Source of the DNA: Atherix ibis
Taxonomy: Eukaryota > Arthropoda > Insecta > Diptera > Athericidae
Assembly: GCA_958298945.1 (NCBI GenBank)
Contig: OY282606.1
Location: 57,859,920-57,923,919 of the forward strand
Length of the DNA: 64,000 bases
Direction: 5' to 3'
In this document: positions 1 to 11,706 of the stretch, in pieces
Layout: each line of letters opens with the position of its first letter
Position numbering within the stretch: the first letter of the stretch is position 1
The notes under the pieces: generated by a model
The model's input: the letters and a program-made list of their open reading frames with translations, nothing else
Database searches by the model: none
Told to the model about the DNA's origin: nothing
Translations under genes and position numbers: made by a program

Positions 1-915
1 ACGGTTGCAAATTCTTTTACACAAGCGAATATCGACAATGCATATAAGCCACCACCTACCTATCTTCGACACAAATATTACTAATTTTGTTGAGCAGGTC
101 GTGCCATTGCCAAACGTATTGATACTGACCAATTCATTTGCAAGTCAAATGCAAAAGGGCTTGCAATATAAACTAAGTCTGGTGGTGCTTATAGAAGCAT
201 TGTCCAGTACCTCGAGGATACTAAGCAAACGGTTCACACATACCAGCCTAAGGCATAAAAGGCCTATAAGGTTGTGATTCGTCATCTCAACCATTCAACA
301 CCAACTGAATATATAAAATATGAGTTGGAGATACTAGGACATAGCATCACTGGTATTTGAAGTGCAAACAAGGGTACTCCTCTGACACTATTTTTCGTGT
401 CACTGAAAACGGCACCCAACAATAAAGAAAGTCATCTTCAACGTCGAGGCACTAATGTACACCAAAATAAAAGTGGAAGAACTGTACATTAGTAAAGATA
501 TAGTGCAATGCTATAAATATCAAGAGTACGGGCATACGAAGACTTATTTTCGATACACTCCCAAATGCGTCAAGTGTGCAGGCGAGCTCCTTACCTAGGA
601 TTGCAATAAAAATAAAACTACCACAGCCAAATGCGTTTTCTGCGACGGTAGCCATCCCACAAACTACAAATGTTACTCTACTAATAAAAAGCTGCAAGAG
701 AAAATCAACCCAAACAACAAAAAAACCAACCAACCAACCATTATAAATAGTCAACCAGTGCAGCAAGGTTTATCATTTACAGCGGTCGCGGCAGGCGTTT
801 CCAATACTGAACAGCAACAACAAAAACAATAAGAACTTCATCAACAGCAACATCAGCAGCCACAATTACAACAACCACAACAGCAACAATCTACCATTAA
901 GAACTATATTCCCCC
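1..915 (+). pseudogene. LINE ORF1 (gag) remnant with CCHC zinc knuckles
   Basis: Gag-like nucleic-acid-binding protein of a jockey-clade LINE, which would coat the element RNA. Reading across frames, about 215-360 encodes the region with YKVVIRHL and PTEYIKYELE, typical of the segment before the knuckles. About 500-690 encodes the knuckle region: C-Y-K with YGHTK, then PKCVKCAG, then CVFCDGSHPTNYKC. One knuckle cysteine is replaced by tyrosine. Downstream, 800-900 is a CAA/CAG-rich stretch encoding glutamine runs. In-frame stops occur near 598, 829 and elsewhere, and frames shift. The 5' end lies outside the window. Seen directly: motifs and stops. Inferred: gag identity. Confidence 0.8.
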
Positions 916-1016
916 TTCGTTATTATTCTCATATAGCAACTAAATAAAATACTAACACCACTTGTAAATTCTTTGATGTCGACTTGTCAGTTTTATCGTC
1001 CACTGTTCAAAAATAA

Positions 1017-1333
1017 ATGTCGTCGTGCACCGAAAATTCCCTCTCCATCCTTTTACGGAACCCAAATGGATTGAACCCCCATCGGCAAGAACTGGACATT
1101 CTCCTACATGACAGACGCATTAACATTGCTCTATTAACTAAGACAAACTTTACATCCAGGTCATACTTTACGATACGAGACTACGAAACATACAGAACTG
1201 ATCACCCTGACAATACGGCGCATGGTGGAACAGCTATCCTTATCTAAAAATTCCATTAAACATAACATTTACTTCAATTTCTCCTCCGAATCGCTGCAAT
1301 CCACAGTTGTTACTATTGATACCTCCTTATTTA
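1017..1333 (+). pseudogene. LINE ORF2 N-terminus: endonuclease domain, first part
   Basis: Start of the LINE polyprotein. The ATG at 1017 follows the gag region by about 100 bases. The peptide carries the signatures of the jockey endonuclease N-terminus: NPNGLNPHRQEL (normally N-A-N-G-L), a degenerate T-E-T-H strand seen here as LLTKTNF, and HGGTAILI at residues 67-75. A stop follows at 1245-1247, and weak homology continues in another frame to the TA target at 1332-1333, where a mariner is inserted. The domain resumes at 2626. The endonuclease nicks target DNA to prime reverse transcription. This copy is inactive. Confidence 0.8.
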
Positions 1334-2625
1334 ACAGTTCGGCTGAAAAGTTTAGAACGTTGACGTCTAGATGGCGCTTCTTGCAAAAATCTATTTAATT
1401 ATCACAAAGCACCATGCTTCCAATGATTCCTGTCAAAATTTGACAGCAAGAGGTCGATTGGTTCGTGAGATACAGCATTTTGAGTGGAGCAACTTTTGTT
1501 ATTGAAAAAAAAATGGATAAAGACGAATTTCGTGTATTGATAAAGCATTGCTTTTTGATGAAAAAAAATACAGTGGAAACCAAAGCATTGTTTGACAAAC
1601 GTTATCCGGACTCTGCTCCAACTTTTTCAACTGTGAAATATTGGTTTCGTCAATTTCGAACTGGTCGTACGAGCACAGTTGATGCAGAACGCAGTGGACG
1701 CCCAAAAGAGGTGGTTACGGCAGAAAACATCAAAAAAATCCACAAAATAATTTTAAATGACCGTAAAGTGAAGTTGAGCGAGATAGCTGAGACTCTGAAG
1801 ATATCGAAAGAGCGTGTTGGACATATCGTGCATGAATATTTGGGCATGCGAAAGCTGTGTGCAAAGTGGGTGCCGCGTGAGCTCCCTGTGGACCAAAAAC
1901 AACAACGTGTTGAAGATTCTCAGCAGTGTTTGGAGCTGTTCAAGCGCAATAAACCCGAATTTTTGCGTCGATATGTGACAATGGATGAAACATGGCTCCA
2001 TCACTACACTCCAGAGTCCAATGGGCAGTCGGCAGACTGGAGAGCGAGCGACGAACCGAATCCAAAGCGTGGAAAGACGCAACAGTCGGCTGGCAAGGTG
2101 ATGGCGTCTGTATTTTGGGATGCGCATGGTATAATATTCATTGACTATCTCCAGAAGGGACAGACGATCAACAGCGACAATTATATAGCGTTATTGGATC
2201 GTTTGAAGAAAAAAATCGTTAAGAAACGGCCTCATTTGAAGAAGAAAAAAGTGTTGTTTCACCAAGACAATGCATCGTGTCACAAGTCGATGAAAACGTT
2301 GGTCAAACTCAATGAATTGGGCTACGAATTGCTTCCCCATCCACCGTATTCTCCAGATCTAGCCCCCAGCGACTTTTTCCTGTTTGCAGACCTCAAGAGA
2401 ATGCTCGCTGGCAAGAAATTTAAGACCGATGATGAAGTGTTTGCCGAAACTGAGGCCTATTTTGAGGCAAAACCGAAAGAGTACTATAAAAATGGTATCG
2501 AAAGGTTGGAAGATCGCTATAATCGCTGTATCGCCCTCGAAGGCAACTATGTTGAATAATAAAAATGAATTTTGCAAAAAAAATATTTCTACTGTGTTTC
2601 GTTCTAAACTTTTCAGCCGAACAGT
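1334..2625 (+). mobile_element. Irritans-type mariner, structurally complete (1292 bp)
   Basis: Complete DNA transposon nested in LINE copy A. The terminal inverted repeats are 26 bp (1334-1359 and 2600-2625), begin ACAGTTCGGCTGAAAAGTTT, and differ only at position 3. The TA target is duplicated at 1332-1333 and 2626-2627. One long open transposase frame lies between, with about 180 bp of leader and about 65 bp of trailer. The element length, leader and protein resemble Himar1-type elements, but the inverted repeats are clearly different from those I remember for Himar1. Together with the open frame this makes it the youngest-looking autonomous candidate in the window. Confidence 0.95.
1513..2559 (+). 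CDS. Mariner transposase, irritans subfamily, open frame of 348 aa
   Basis: DD34D transposase that would cut the element out at its ends and insert it at TA. I chose the ATG at 1513 because the protein then starts MDKDEFRVLIKHCF, matching the usual irritans N-terminus and length (about 348 residues); the frame is open from 1465. Residues 1-110 hold the paired helix-turn-helix DNA-binding region (SGRPKEVV linker near 57-64, then KISKERVGHI). WVPREL is at about 119-124. Catalytic aspartates are D158 (VTMDETW), D252 (FHQDNA) and D287 (LAPSDFF), with 34 residues between the last two. It ends ALEGNYVE. No stop or frameshift is visible, so activity is possible but not shown by sequence alone. Confidence 0.95.
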   Translation: MDKDEFRVLIKHCFLMKKNTVETKALFDKRYPDSAPTFSTVKYWFRQFRTGRTSTVDAERSGRPKEVVTAENIKKIHKIILNDRKVKLSEIAETLKISKERVGHIVHEYLGMRKLCAKWVPRELPVDQKQQRVEDSQQCLELFKRNKPEFLRRYVTMDETWLHHYTPESNGQSADWRASDEPNPKRGKTQQSAGKVMASVFWDAHGIIFIDYLQKGQTINSDNYIALLDRLKKKIVKKRPHLKKKKVLFHQDNASCHKSMKTLVKLNELGYELLPHPPYSPDLAPSDFFLFADLKRMLAGKKFKTDDEVFAETEAYFEAKPKEYYKNGIERLEDRYNRCIALEGNYVE

Positions 2626-3080
2626 TAATCTTAATGTAGCATCTGTATACTGTCCTCCCTACAAAGCCATAACTGGTTCCGATTTGGAGCCTCGTTCCTT
2701 GCGGGTGGTGATTACAATTCTAAACACCCTCAATGGGGTTGCCGCGTTGCTAACCCTCGAGGAAAGATTCTTCAAGAAGCTCTATCCCCTACATCATACC
2801 AAATAACCTCCTCTCCAAATCCAACATACTGGTCAACTTTTAGTTCAAAACGACCTGCTATCCTCGATTACTTCATTAGCACTCCTTCAATTATCATGAA
2901 TTCTAGTATTGAAACTTTTTCCGATTTAAACTTTAATCATAGTCCTATTCTCCTTACCCTTAATTCTAAGTCAATCTTAAAGACTCTTCATCCTAGACTG
3001 ATAAAGGGCAAAGTAGATTGGAACATACGAACATTAAAAAACAGCAAACGACATTAATGAAGCTGTAAATGACCTCATTA
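2626..3080 (+). pseudogene. LINE ORF2 endonuclease domain, second part
   Basis: Continuation of the LINE endonuclease after the mariner. About 2698-2760 encodes GGDYNSKHPQWGC, the conserved catalytic strand of jockey endonucleases, followed by RVANPRGK and ALSPTSYQI, then PTYWSTFSSKRPAILDYFI and DLNFNHSPILLTL near 2800-2960. These are the D-x-F and D-H-x-P-I strands closing the domain. At least one frameshift separates the first strand from the rest. It is interrupted at TA 3081-3082 by the second mariner. Confidence 0.85.
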
Positions 3081-3082
3081 TA

Positions 3083-4347
3083 TTGGGTGTATGCAAAAGT
3101 TATGCCCGTTTTTTATGATCCTAGGTAAAAAAAATTTTTCTTCAGAAATGATGAATAGTATCTTCTTTTAAATGATTCCATTGTACGTGTATAAAGGATG
3201 CTTTCTCTCTACTTTCTATTCATTTTTGGCCTGGCCAGAGTACAGTGAAGAGCCCTTGTATGTTTTCAAAATGTCGGTCGATAAAGTGCATTTAAGTCAT
3301 TGTTTACTTTATGAATTCCGTAAAGACAATACCGCGAGTGTGGCAACCAAAAACATTTGCGAAGTGTATGGAGTAGATGTCATCAAAGTTCGACAGGTAC
3401 GAAGATGGTTTACAAAACTCCGATCTGGGGATTTTTCACTAATTGATAAACCACGTACCGGGCGGCCATTGAAGTCTGATGAAGACAAGTTTAAAGTCAT
3501 AATTGACACCAATCCACGTCTAACCACCAGGGAGATCGCGTCGATGATGGAAGTCAACCAAACAACCGTATTAAGACATTTGAAGCGTATAGGGATAGTT
3601 TCGCGGTACGACGGTTTGGATACCTCATCAATTGTCAGCTGCCAATTTATTGGATTGTGTTTCAACGTGCGTTGCTTTGAGTGCGAGACAAAAAAAATTA
3701 ACCTTTTTTGCATCGTTTGGTAACGTGAGATGAGAAATGGGTCGTGTGCAACAACGTGACAAGAAATAGACATTGGGGTATGTCTGGACAAGCCCCATTA
3801 ACAACTTCGAAAGCCGGAATCCATCAAAAAAAAGTTATTCTTTGTGTTTGGTGGGATTGTAAGGGTATTGTGTATTTTGAACTCTGGGAACGCAATCAGA
3901 CAATTAAAGCAGAACGATATTGTCAGCAATTATCCAAATTGAACATCGCCCTTCAAAAGAATAGACAAGAATTGGTAAACAGAAAAGGGGTAGTGTGGCT
4001 ATGATGACCCAACACAAGCTGAACGAGTTGAATTGGGATGTTATCAAGCATCCACCGTATTCTCCAGATCTTGCTCCTTCCGATTTTTATTTATTCCGAT
4101 CACTGCAAAATTTTTTAAATGATAAAAAATTTGATACAATAGAGCAGGTAAAAGCATCCCTTACTACATTTTTCGCATTAAAATCCACGGAATTTCACAC
4201 TAATGGTATTAATAAGTTGACAGAAAGATGGGAGAAGGTTATAAGAACGGATGGAAATTATATAATTGGTTAAATAAATTATACAAATCTAAAAAAAATG
4301 TTTAATTGTATATGTAAAAAACGGTCATAACTTTTGCATACACCCAA
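3083..4347 (+). mobile_element. Mariner, complete ends but inactive transposase (1265 bp)
   Basis: DNA transposon nested in LINE copy A. Inverted repeats of 33 bp (3083-3115 and 4315-4347) begin TTGGGTGTATGCAAAAGTTA and carry one mismatch. TA is duplicated at 3081-3082 and 4348-4349. The transposase lineage (SGDFS, WWDCKGIVYFEL, YSPDLAPSDFYLF) is the cecropia/Bmmar-like branch, distinct from the irritans element upstream. Good ends around a broken gene suggest moderate age, or mobilisation by a related enzyme. Confidence 0.92.
3271..4273 (+). pseudogene. Mariner transposase, broken, second catalytic Asp deleted
   Basis: The ATG at 3271 gives MSVDKVHLSHCLLYEF, the usual N-terminus of this lineage. 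The helix-turn-helix half is readable to about 3610 (RRWFTKLRSGDFS, TGRPLKSDED, ATVLRHLKRIG-like). The frame is then lost. About 3724-3990 encodes a V-T-R-D-E-K-W form of the first catalytic motif and WWDCKGIVYFEL through ELVNRKGVV. The segment that should carry FHQDNARPH is missing at about 4000. 3995-4273 resumes in another frame with HPPYSPDLAPSDFYLFRSL and ends at the family's usual C-terminus. The deleted second aspartate makes it catalytically dead. Confidence 0.9.
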
Positions 4348-4412
4348 TATATATGAGGAACTAATGTTCCCAGTCCCATGACTCTTCCTCCCAAAAATTT
4401 TAAGCCCAGGGC

Positions 4413-4478
4413 ATTAAAACTACTATTCTGCGCCTAAGTACAAGCCCCCCCCCCCCCCGGAAATTAAAACTACTATTC
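4413..4478 (+). repeat. 16-bp direct repeat flanking a 14-C run in LINE copy A
   Basis: ATTAAAACTACTATTC occurs at 4413-4428 and again at 4463-4478, with a run of fourteen C residues (4445-4458) between. LINE copy B, read on the minus strand near 17680-17700, has the sequence once and lacks the C run, so copy A carries a local duplication plus a homopolymer insertion. Confidence 0.85.
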
Positions 4479-4627
4479 CCAATAAAAAAGCTCCTGATTA
4501 TGATCTAATAACAGCTCCTATTCTGAAGCAAATTTCCCGAAAAGCTTTAGTTTTAATTACATACATTTTTAATAGTATCCTGCGCACAACATATTCTCCC
4601 TTACTCTGGAAATTTTCTGTCATTAAA

Positions 4628-5817
4628 ATGATTACTAAACCAAATAAACCAATTAATTCTCCTTCCTCTTATAGACCTATCAGCGTCCTATCAATCCTTG
4701 GTAAGATTTTTGAAATACTCCTATTAAAACGACTCTACGCAATCCTCGTTAATGAAAAAATTATTCCTGATCACCAATTTGACTTTCGATCTGAATACTC
4801 CACTATCCAGCAATGCCATCGCATTTTGATCACATTTCATTCACTCTCGAGAGGAAAGAGTATTATTCAGGAGTATTTTTAGATATCTTCCAAGCTTTTG
4901 ATCGTGTGTGGCATCCTGGACTCCTTTGGAAACTCAAGAGCTTTCTTTCTTCAACATACTACCTTATCATAAATTCATATCTCTGCCAACGATATTTCCA
5001 AGTTGCAATTAACTCAGACTCCTCGGAAATATATCCTATTCTAGCCGGACTCCCACAAGGAAGTATCCTTGGTCCCATTTTATATAATATTTATATACAT
5101 GACCTTCCAGCTGATCATAATACTATCATTGCTACTTATACAGATGATACGGCCATACTAGCTAGCTATACAAATCCTGACATAGCTTCCAACAATTTAC
5201 AATCCCATATACACAACCTTGAATCCTGGTTAAAGCGATGGAGAGTGAGGGTTAATGAACAGAAAAGTGCTCACATTACTTTCACACTTTGTCAAGGAAA
5301 ACCTACCCCTTTATAACTTAATAGCAACATGATTCCACAATATGATAAAGTGCGTTATTTGGAACTTTACCTGGACAAGAGATTAAAATGGAACAAACAT
5401 ACTGGACTAAAAAGAGTTAAAGCTAACAGACGTTACCTACAACTTCTTAGACTACTGGACAAACGCTCAAAACTAACAATCAAAATGAAACTTCTAACCT
5501 ACAATACAATATTAAAACCTATTTGGACATATGGAATTGAACTTTGGGGTTGAACGAAACGTTCCAATTCCTATCGCGTGCAGCCCTTACAATCCAAGAT
5601 CCTCCGTAAAATTGTTGATGCTCGTAACAACGTAATACATCGTAATCTAAATGTTCCCTTTGTTCAGGACCTGTGCATTTTCCGCTACAATCCTCTTGTG
5701 AGAGAATTGTCCTATACTGCCCTTCCCAGAAACACTCATCGGAGACTTAAGAGACAATGGCCAGAGATTCTCCGTTGGTTGGAGAACCGCCGATGGGTGT
5801 TTACTCCCACTTCATGA
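4628..5817 (+). pseudogene. LINE ORF2 reverse transcriptase domain, frameshifted
   Basis: Reverse transcriptase of the jockey-like LINE. Successive fragments give SSYRPISVLSILGKIFE and HQFDFRSEYST (4628-4882), then FLDIFQAFDRVWHPGLLWKL, GLPQGSILGP and YTDDTAI (4813-5316), then the thumb and C-terminal region with WTYGIELWG (5329-5553) and QSKILRKIVDA through the C-terminus (5578-5817). The catalytic Y-x-D-D is intact as YTDD at about 5140-5152. Frames change near 4860, and stops occur at about 5314-5316, 5551 and elsewhere. The enzyme would copy element RNA at a nicked target; this copy cannot make a full protein. Confidence 0.92.
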
Positions 5818-5819
5818 TT

Positions 5820-5896
5820 CATAAGATTGTTAATTAAAATGTTATGTAAATCTTCTTGTTACAATAAAATTATAGTCGCAGATAAAGAAAAAAAAA
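5820..5896 (+). other. LINE copy A 3' UTR and A-rich tail
   Basis: A short 3' UTR follows the RT fragment and includes AATAAAATT-type sequence near 5864, ending in a degenerate A-rich tail at about 5885-5896. The minus-strand copy B ends with the same sequence (14550-14620), which confirms this as the element's 3' end. Confidence 0.75.
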
Positions 5897-8800
5897 TATT
5901 TTGCTAAATTGACGTCCCCTAGCTTTCGGCTACGCTTGCGTTGATGTATGTAGTACTGAAGTAATTATATATGGACACGGGTTTTTCCCCAAATATGTGT
6001 CAAATTTGAAGAGTAATAAAGAAACACTCTTAATTTAGCCACTCACTCCAACGATGTCAAGTACTTGGTTAAGGATTTCGAAACTATTTTTACAGGATAT
6101 AAACGCCATACCATGATAGAAACATTCCTTGTTGGAAAGAATTATTTCACTCTAATATCAATTTTACTAAGACTCCACATCAGCCTGAAGACCCCTTTCG
6201 AAATCATTCTTTTCTCGACCATTCCAATCTAAATAAATAATAGTATCACTTTTATCACCTGCAACAAAATATTCAAAGAATAAACTGAAATTGTACAAAT
6301 CCCTAACTTCATAATTACAATGTAAATGATCAAAAGTCTGTAGTTGTTTTCATTAATATAAGCTAATAACAGCAAAGCAGTAGCCGCCTTGGCTCGTTAA
6401 ATCGATACGAAAAATGAGCACATGTTTACTGTGACCGTAGCTGTAATATTGCGACTGAAATGGTTATTATCTACAACATTAGATGGCGTTGTATGCGGAC
6501 AGATTTGGTCCGCTGAATTTGCTTATGGCTGCAGTTAATATGATTATTATTTATAAATATTTTAATAATTATTTATTTATACAATACAATATTTTTATAA
6601 ATATCGTAGGTGCGATTTTGTCATAAATGTGTTCATTTTGAAAATTTGAAATGTGTAAAACTTCATTGAATGAAAATTTATGTGAAGTGTAGTATGTACG
6701 ATTGTTTTTATTGTCTATTTCGGAATGTAGCGGCGAGATTTTGTATGCTACTTTTTGCGGTTGCATCGTGAATTCAGTTGGAGTCGTGCCACCTTTATTA
6801 TTGGACGTATTTACGTTGAAGCTTTTTGTCGCGTGCGTTGTTTCGCCGATTTTGGTAGTTTTTTTTACATTAATTTGAAAATTTATTTTTTATACAAGTA
6901 TATAGTTTAGATAGTGTCTCATTGATAAATAATTATATTTTTGTTTCAAAATGTATATATAAAATATAAAAACGCGCTATTGTATATAATCGATAATTAG
7001 TATATCGTGTAATCGTTTTTGTCCGTGTTTTTTTCAATAAGGAAACTCTATAGTAAACATAAAACAGGATAACTAATTAAAATAGTGAGAGAAGTTATTT
7101 ATATTTTTTAATATATTCTTGAAAATATAATTGCATTTACGGATATCTTAATTAAATAGTTCCAAAAAAATTGTAGTTTTCAATAAGAATTTTTTGTGCA
7201 ATAAAGATTGCGCCCAAGTTCTTAACTCAAACAATACGGCTGAATATGGAAAGAAATTTTGTTAAAGAGAAACATGAATTCTGATTCTATTGAATTAGGA
7301 TTAGTACCCAAAAATATCTTAAGTATACACCGTTGTGAACTGGGGAAAAATGTGTGATTTGTTCATATTTAAAGAGTTTTGATTATTTTACAAAATATTT
7401 AACTATTTGGTTAAATTGAAAAGTGAAATATTTAAAAAGAAGCAAATAATAAATTGAAAAATGAAATCAATTGGAACGATTGAGTGTGTGTGGGAGTGGG
7501 AATGTATTATAATGTCAGTTGCTCTTTTACGCACTGTATTCAGCTCGAATGTCATATTTGTTCTTCCGGGGATTATCTACGGACTCTCTTTATTTCTCTG
7601 CTTTATTAGAAAGAATCTCTTCGTAATGTCAGCCAAGCGGCCAATCGTATATTTGCCTTTTTCTATTTTTGTGCTCTTGTGAGTCATATTAAAGCGGTTT
7701 AAGTTACAAATTTTAAAGGCGAGCCGCCGAGTTGTGTTCTGAATAAGAATATAATTTTTTTTTTCTTAAATACCATTAGTTTTTCTGAAATTTGTTTGTT
7801 TTAAAACTAAAAGTTTCGTAAATTTGAGAACAAACGCTGTTAATGGTCTAGAAATAGATCTATCCGATATGATTTGAATTTTATTAGAGTAAAAAAAGTT
7901 ATCAACCATACCAGAGATACATTTTATAAAAAAAAGAGAGACAATTTTCATATAAGAATAGCAAAACGCTTTAACATTGATTAGGAGGTTGTCTTTCTTT
8001 TTTTGTATTCATCGTGTTTTCAAACATTTTTTCAAGTGCATTCATTTCGTTAAGTGTATAAAAATTAGTTATAGTGTTTTATTGTGTGTGCAAAAAGGAT
8101 TAAATTTGTTAGTTTAACGTTAAGAAAGTAATTAAATAATAATCTTTTTAGATTTTTGACAAATTTTTTAAATATTATTTGCAAAAGGAAGAATAAATCT
8201 CTCCATATGCAGGCTAATGTGTGCGTGATGATTGAGTGGATGATGGAACATGGATGAGAGAACGATTGAAAGATTGAAAGAGTGAGTGAATGTTTCTCTT
8301 TAGTTTTGTACGAAAATAGTTTGCAAGAGTATGAAAAGTGGTTGAGCGGCGGTACAAATGGTTTTTTGAACTTCCGATACCATAATTGCATGTGCTCTTT
8401 ATGAGTGATTACGTGTATTCGGTCATAGTTTGTGTATGTGAGATATAATTATGAGAATTTAAACGATAGGAATTGTCTCAATTCTGTCAAAAAAGGCGGA
8501 GTGCGTTTTTCTAACCTAAAAAATGAAGAGAAATTCTACCGATTACTTATGGATGTACAACCTTGCAATATGTGGTTTGGCCTACATTAATCGGAGTTAT
8601 ATATTAATTAATTGTACAATTATTCTATGAACAGTTGGTGAAATATTACACGAAAATTATTCAAAAAACCGGACGCCTTAATAAAAACTTCTCACAATAT
8701 ATCTCATGTAAACATAAAATATTTAGAATTTGAAATAACAAGAATGTTCTGATTAGAATTAGTATTTTGTTGAATGCTTGTTAACAACAACAAAAAAAAT

Positions 8801-11389
8801 GCTTTGATCGGAGATACCTTTTGCATCCTTGTTCAATGTTAAATACGAGTATTCGAATCTAGTTCATACAGTCAGCCGCTTCTTCGATGACATATATTTG
8901 GACGTATTGAATTGAGATAAATCAGAATCTCAGTACTGAGCTCGACAGTTCAATGATCTGCAAAAGTTATTTTGTTGGTATCGATGTTTACTATTTTCCG
9001 AAACGTCAAATGAAAATTCTCCTTTAACCAAACATTATGATTAATCGGAAACGAAGTTATTGGTATGAACAATTTGATTGCGGATAGTATGTGAAGTTTT
9101 TCTTGCTATTCCTGGGATGTCCACTTTTATCAGTATATTTTTTTTCATAAATGCAAAGAATATTATTTCATAGAATTTTTGTCAAAAATTTTATTCTCTT
9201 ATAAATATTCTTTAAAAAAACCTTTATTTTTCATTGTAATACATTTTTTTTAAAATTATTATTTTTTTTTTGCTGAAAACAATTTTATGCTGATTTATAA
9301 ATATAGTTATTTCATTCGTATTTTAATATTACTATTATCAAATTCAATTTGCTTTGAAACGGTCCCGGTGTACATACATATGTGTGAAATCGGTCACGCA
9401 TTCATTGCATATGCACGTACGATAATGCTAACTGCTTTGTGACCCAAATATCGGGCTAAAAAAAAAACACAAAATAAAATCCAAAGCAATAAACATGGAA
9501 TGTTCATCGGTTGACAGGTGCGAATAGGAGGGAAATTTGAATTCGCTGCCTTGAAATATGTTACTTACCTTTGCTCCGACATCGTCTTCAAAATAATTTC
9601 TTCATTACCAATTAGTATATTGTATCCGATTTACATTCATTTAAATATGTATATTAAATATTACAATACATATGTGTATTTACCTAAGAATGTAAAAAAA
9701 TATTATCAGTTAAATTATTATTCAATACTTTAATAAATAGAATTTTCATCACTGTCAACAAAGTATGGATAAAAAATATTAACATAAATATAGAAAAATA
9801 AATTTGGTCATATACTAAAATGAAATCCTTTTAAAAATTAATAATATCATTTCCGTCTTTGCTTAAAAATTAATCTTTACTAGACGCAGAAACACCTTGA
9901 AATTTTTTTTTTTATCAAAATATATCGATAAATGATGTTAATTAATCTAAAAGCCCCTATAATTATTTTACTTATTGAATAAGTACTCTTCGGTTCTTTT
10001 TTCAGTAATATCTTACAATTTACTTATTTATTCGGTAATGAAATCTTGGGGCACTATTAGAGTGGTTGAGATAACCAGCTTACTAGACTGTGGCACGCAG
10101 AACATTATATTTAAATCAATGAGAATGATCTTACCAGAAAATTCTACATTTCATTATAGCAGCTTAAGATGAACGTCCTGCCTGTTATGGAGTGGAGTGG
10201 TTGCGTCAGACAGGACCCTAAAATTATCTTGGAAACTGAATATTAGAGATACTATTGAAAAGAGAAGGATCTGACAGAACTACTAGTTGTCACTCTGTTA
10301 ATACTCGTAATCTTACCTTTTTTTTAACCTTCTACTTATAACAATCCATTTAAGAATTTTCTATATTTCTTATATTAACAAAAATTTTGAAAGAATTTAT
10401 TTATGATTCAATGCTGAATATGAACATAAAATTGAAGAAAAAGAATATTAATCTTGAGATAACAGTTGTAGTACGAACAACATTCTAATAATATGTCAAT
10501 GCTTTTTAGTAATTGAAACTTTTCAATGCTTTTTAAAATAGTATGAAAATGCAACTGACTGAAAATAATTTTAAGCGTCCTTGAATAAGGTATATACATA
10601 TGCAACTATTCAAATATTATTAAAAAAAAACAAGAAATTGACCTTATTTTATTATAAATTTGTAAATTTTTCAGGTCATCGGTTAGTGCATAAAAAGCAA
10701 AACGTTTGTTGTTCACTTGTTGAAAACTGCATATTAGGCATGGGTTGATACTGTTATGATTTCAAAATGTGCACCAAGGTTTTTTGTTATTGCTATTTTA
10801 TATATAACTTTGCTGTTTGAAAAAAAAAATTTGCTTATATTAGTTGATAAAATAATTGCAAAAGATTGACATTCGCGGAAATTTGCGAAATTTTATTCAA
10901 TATGATTAGTCGGTGTTTTATTTTTGTTTGTGTCATAGTTTTTCAAAAGTTTATATAACCTATTAATATAATTTAAATAAAAAAAGAAAATATTGTCAAC
11001 CATAAGTCTGGACAGCATTTATTTTACAGGGGTACAGGTAATATTATGATTTACGAAATAGTAGTTTACTAGACCTAATTTCACAATGAATTTCCTTCTT
11101 TTTCCATATATATTCAAATTTCCACGTATGTCTACAATTCGAAAATGATCTAATTGGTAGACAAAATTCTTCGAATAAAATTTGGAAACTTAAAAATTAT
11201 TACCAATTAAATTAAATTAGTGAATTTTTTATTTCTTTCAATGTTCTCTATAATCACAGATGTCCCTTAGGGTAGTTCGCCAAATTCAATCCTTTATACC
11301 ATTTATACGCGTCATATTTATTGTTGGAATGAAATTCTTTAAAAAAATTTCCACATTTACTACTATTTCACAAAATCTTATCAACTCTT
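5897..11389. other. AT-rich non-coding stretch, no supported gene
   Basis: About 5.5 kb of AT-rich sequence with no recognisable coding region. Short open frames (for example 7461-7682, 8065-8391 minus, 9518-9733) show no domain, no codon bias and no homology that I recognise. Homopolymer A and T runs are common. Small imperfect palindromes occur, for example GCGGAC with GTCCGC near 6496-6515. No exon or promoter could be supported. Confidence 0.6.
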
Positions 11390-11706
11390 TAGGCATCTGG
11401 TCAAAAGATGGAAATTAACGGGGAATAAATAATAAAAAAGTGGGCTACCGTCACTTTTACACTTTGCCGAGAACAGAATCCTAAATAACAGCAATATTCC
11501 ACACAGAACTAATTTACGTTTCCTAGGACTTATAATCGACAATCGGTTAATCTGAAAACTTCACACGAATATATAATAATTTGAATAACAACAAACAGTA
11601 AATTAGTACTATATAGACTCAAATATTGGGTCTATATCCCATCTAAATTTTACAAAACTGAATTCTTCGAAAAATTGTCATACTCCATGATGAGCTATTG
11701 GGTATA

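Larger units (their letters stand above)
1..5896 (+). mobile_element. Jockey-like LINE retrotransposon, copy A (decayed, 5' cut by window edge)
   Basis: Non-LTR retrotransposon read in order on the plus strand: gag with zinc knuckles, an apurinic-type endonuclease, a reverse transcriptase, a short 3' UTR and an A-rich tail near 5885-5896. The order and motifs fit the jockey clade. Two mariner elements are inserted at TA sites (1334-2625 and 3083-4347). Without them about 3.3 kb of LINE sequence remains. Many stops and frameshifts show it is dead. A second copy lies at 14540-18050 on the opposite strand. That copy holds a stretch between endonuclease and reverse transcriptase (about 17775-17985) which copy A lacks, so copy A has also lost internal sequence. 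Confidence 0.9.

Noticed and set aside
1753..2127. 124-residue minus-strand open frame
   Set aside because: It lies wholly inside the plus-strand mariner transposase and mirrors its codons; no features of its own.
7461..7682. 73-residue frame with a hydrophobic segment
   Set aside because: A single hydrophobic stretch in AT-rich DNA is not enough; no codon bias, neighbours or homology.
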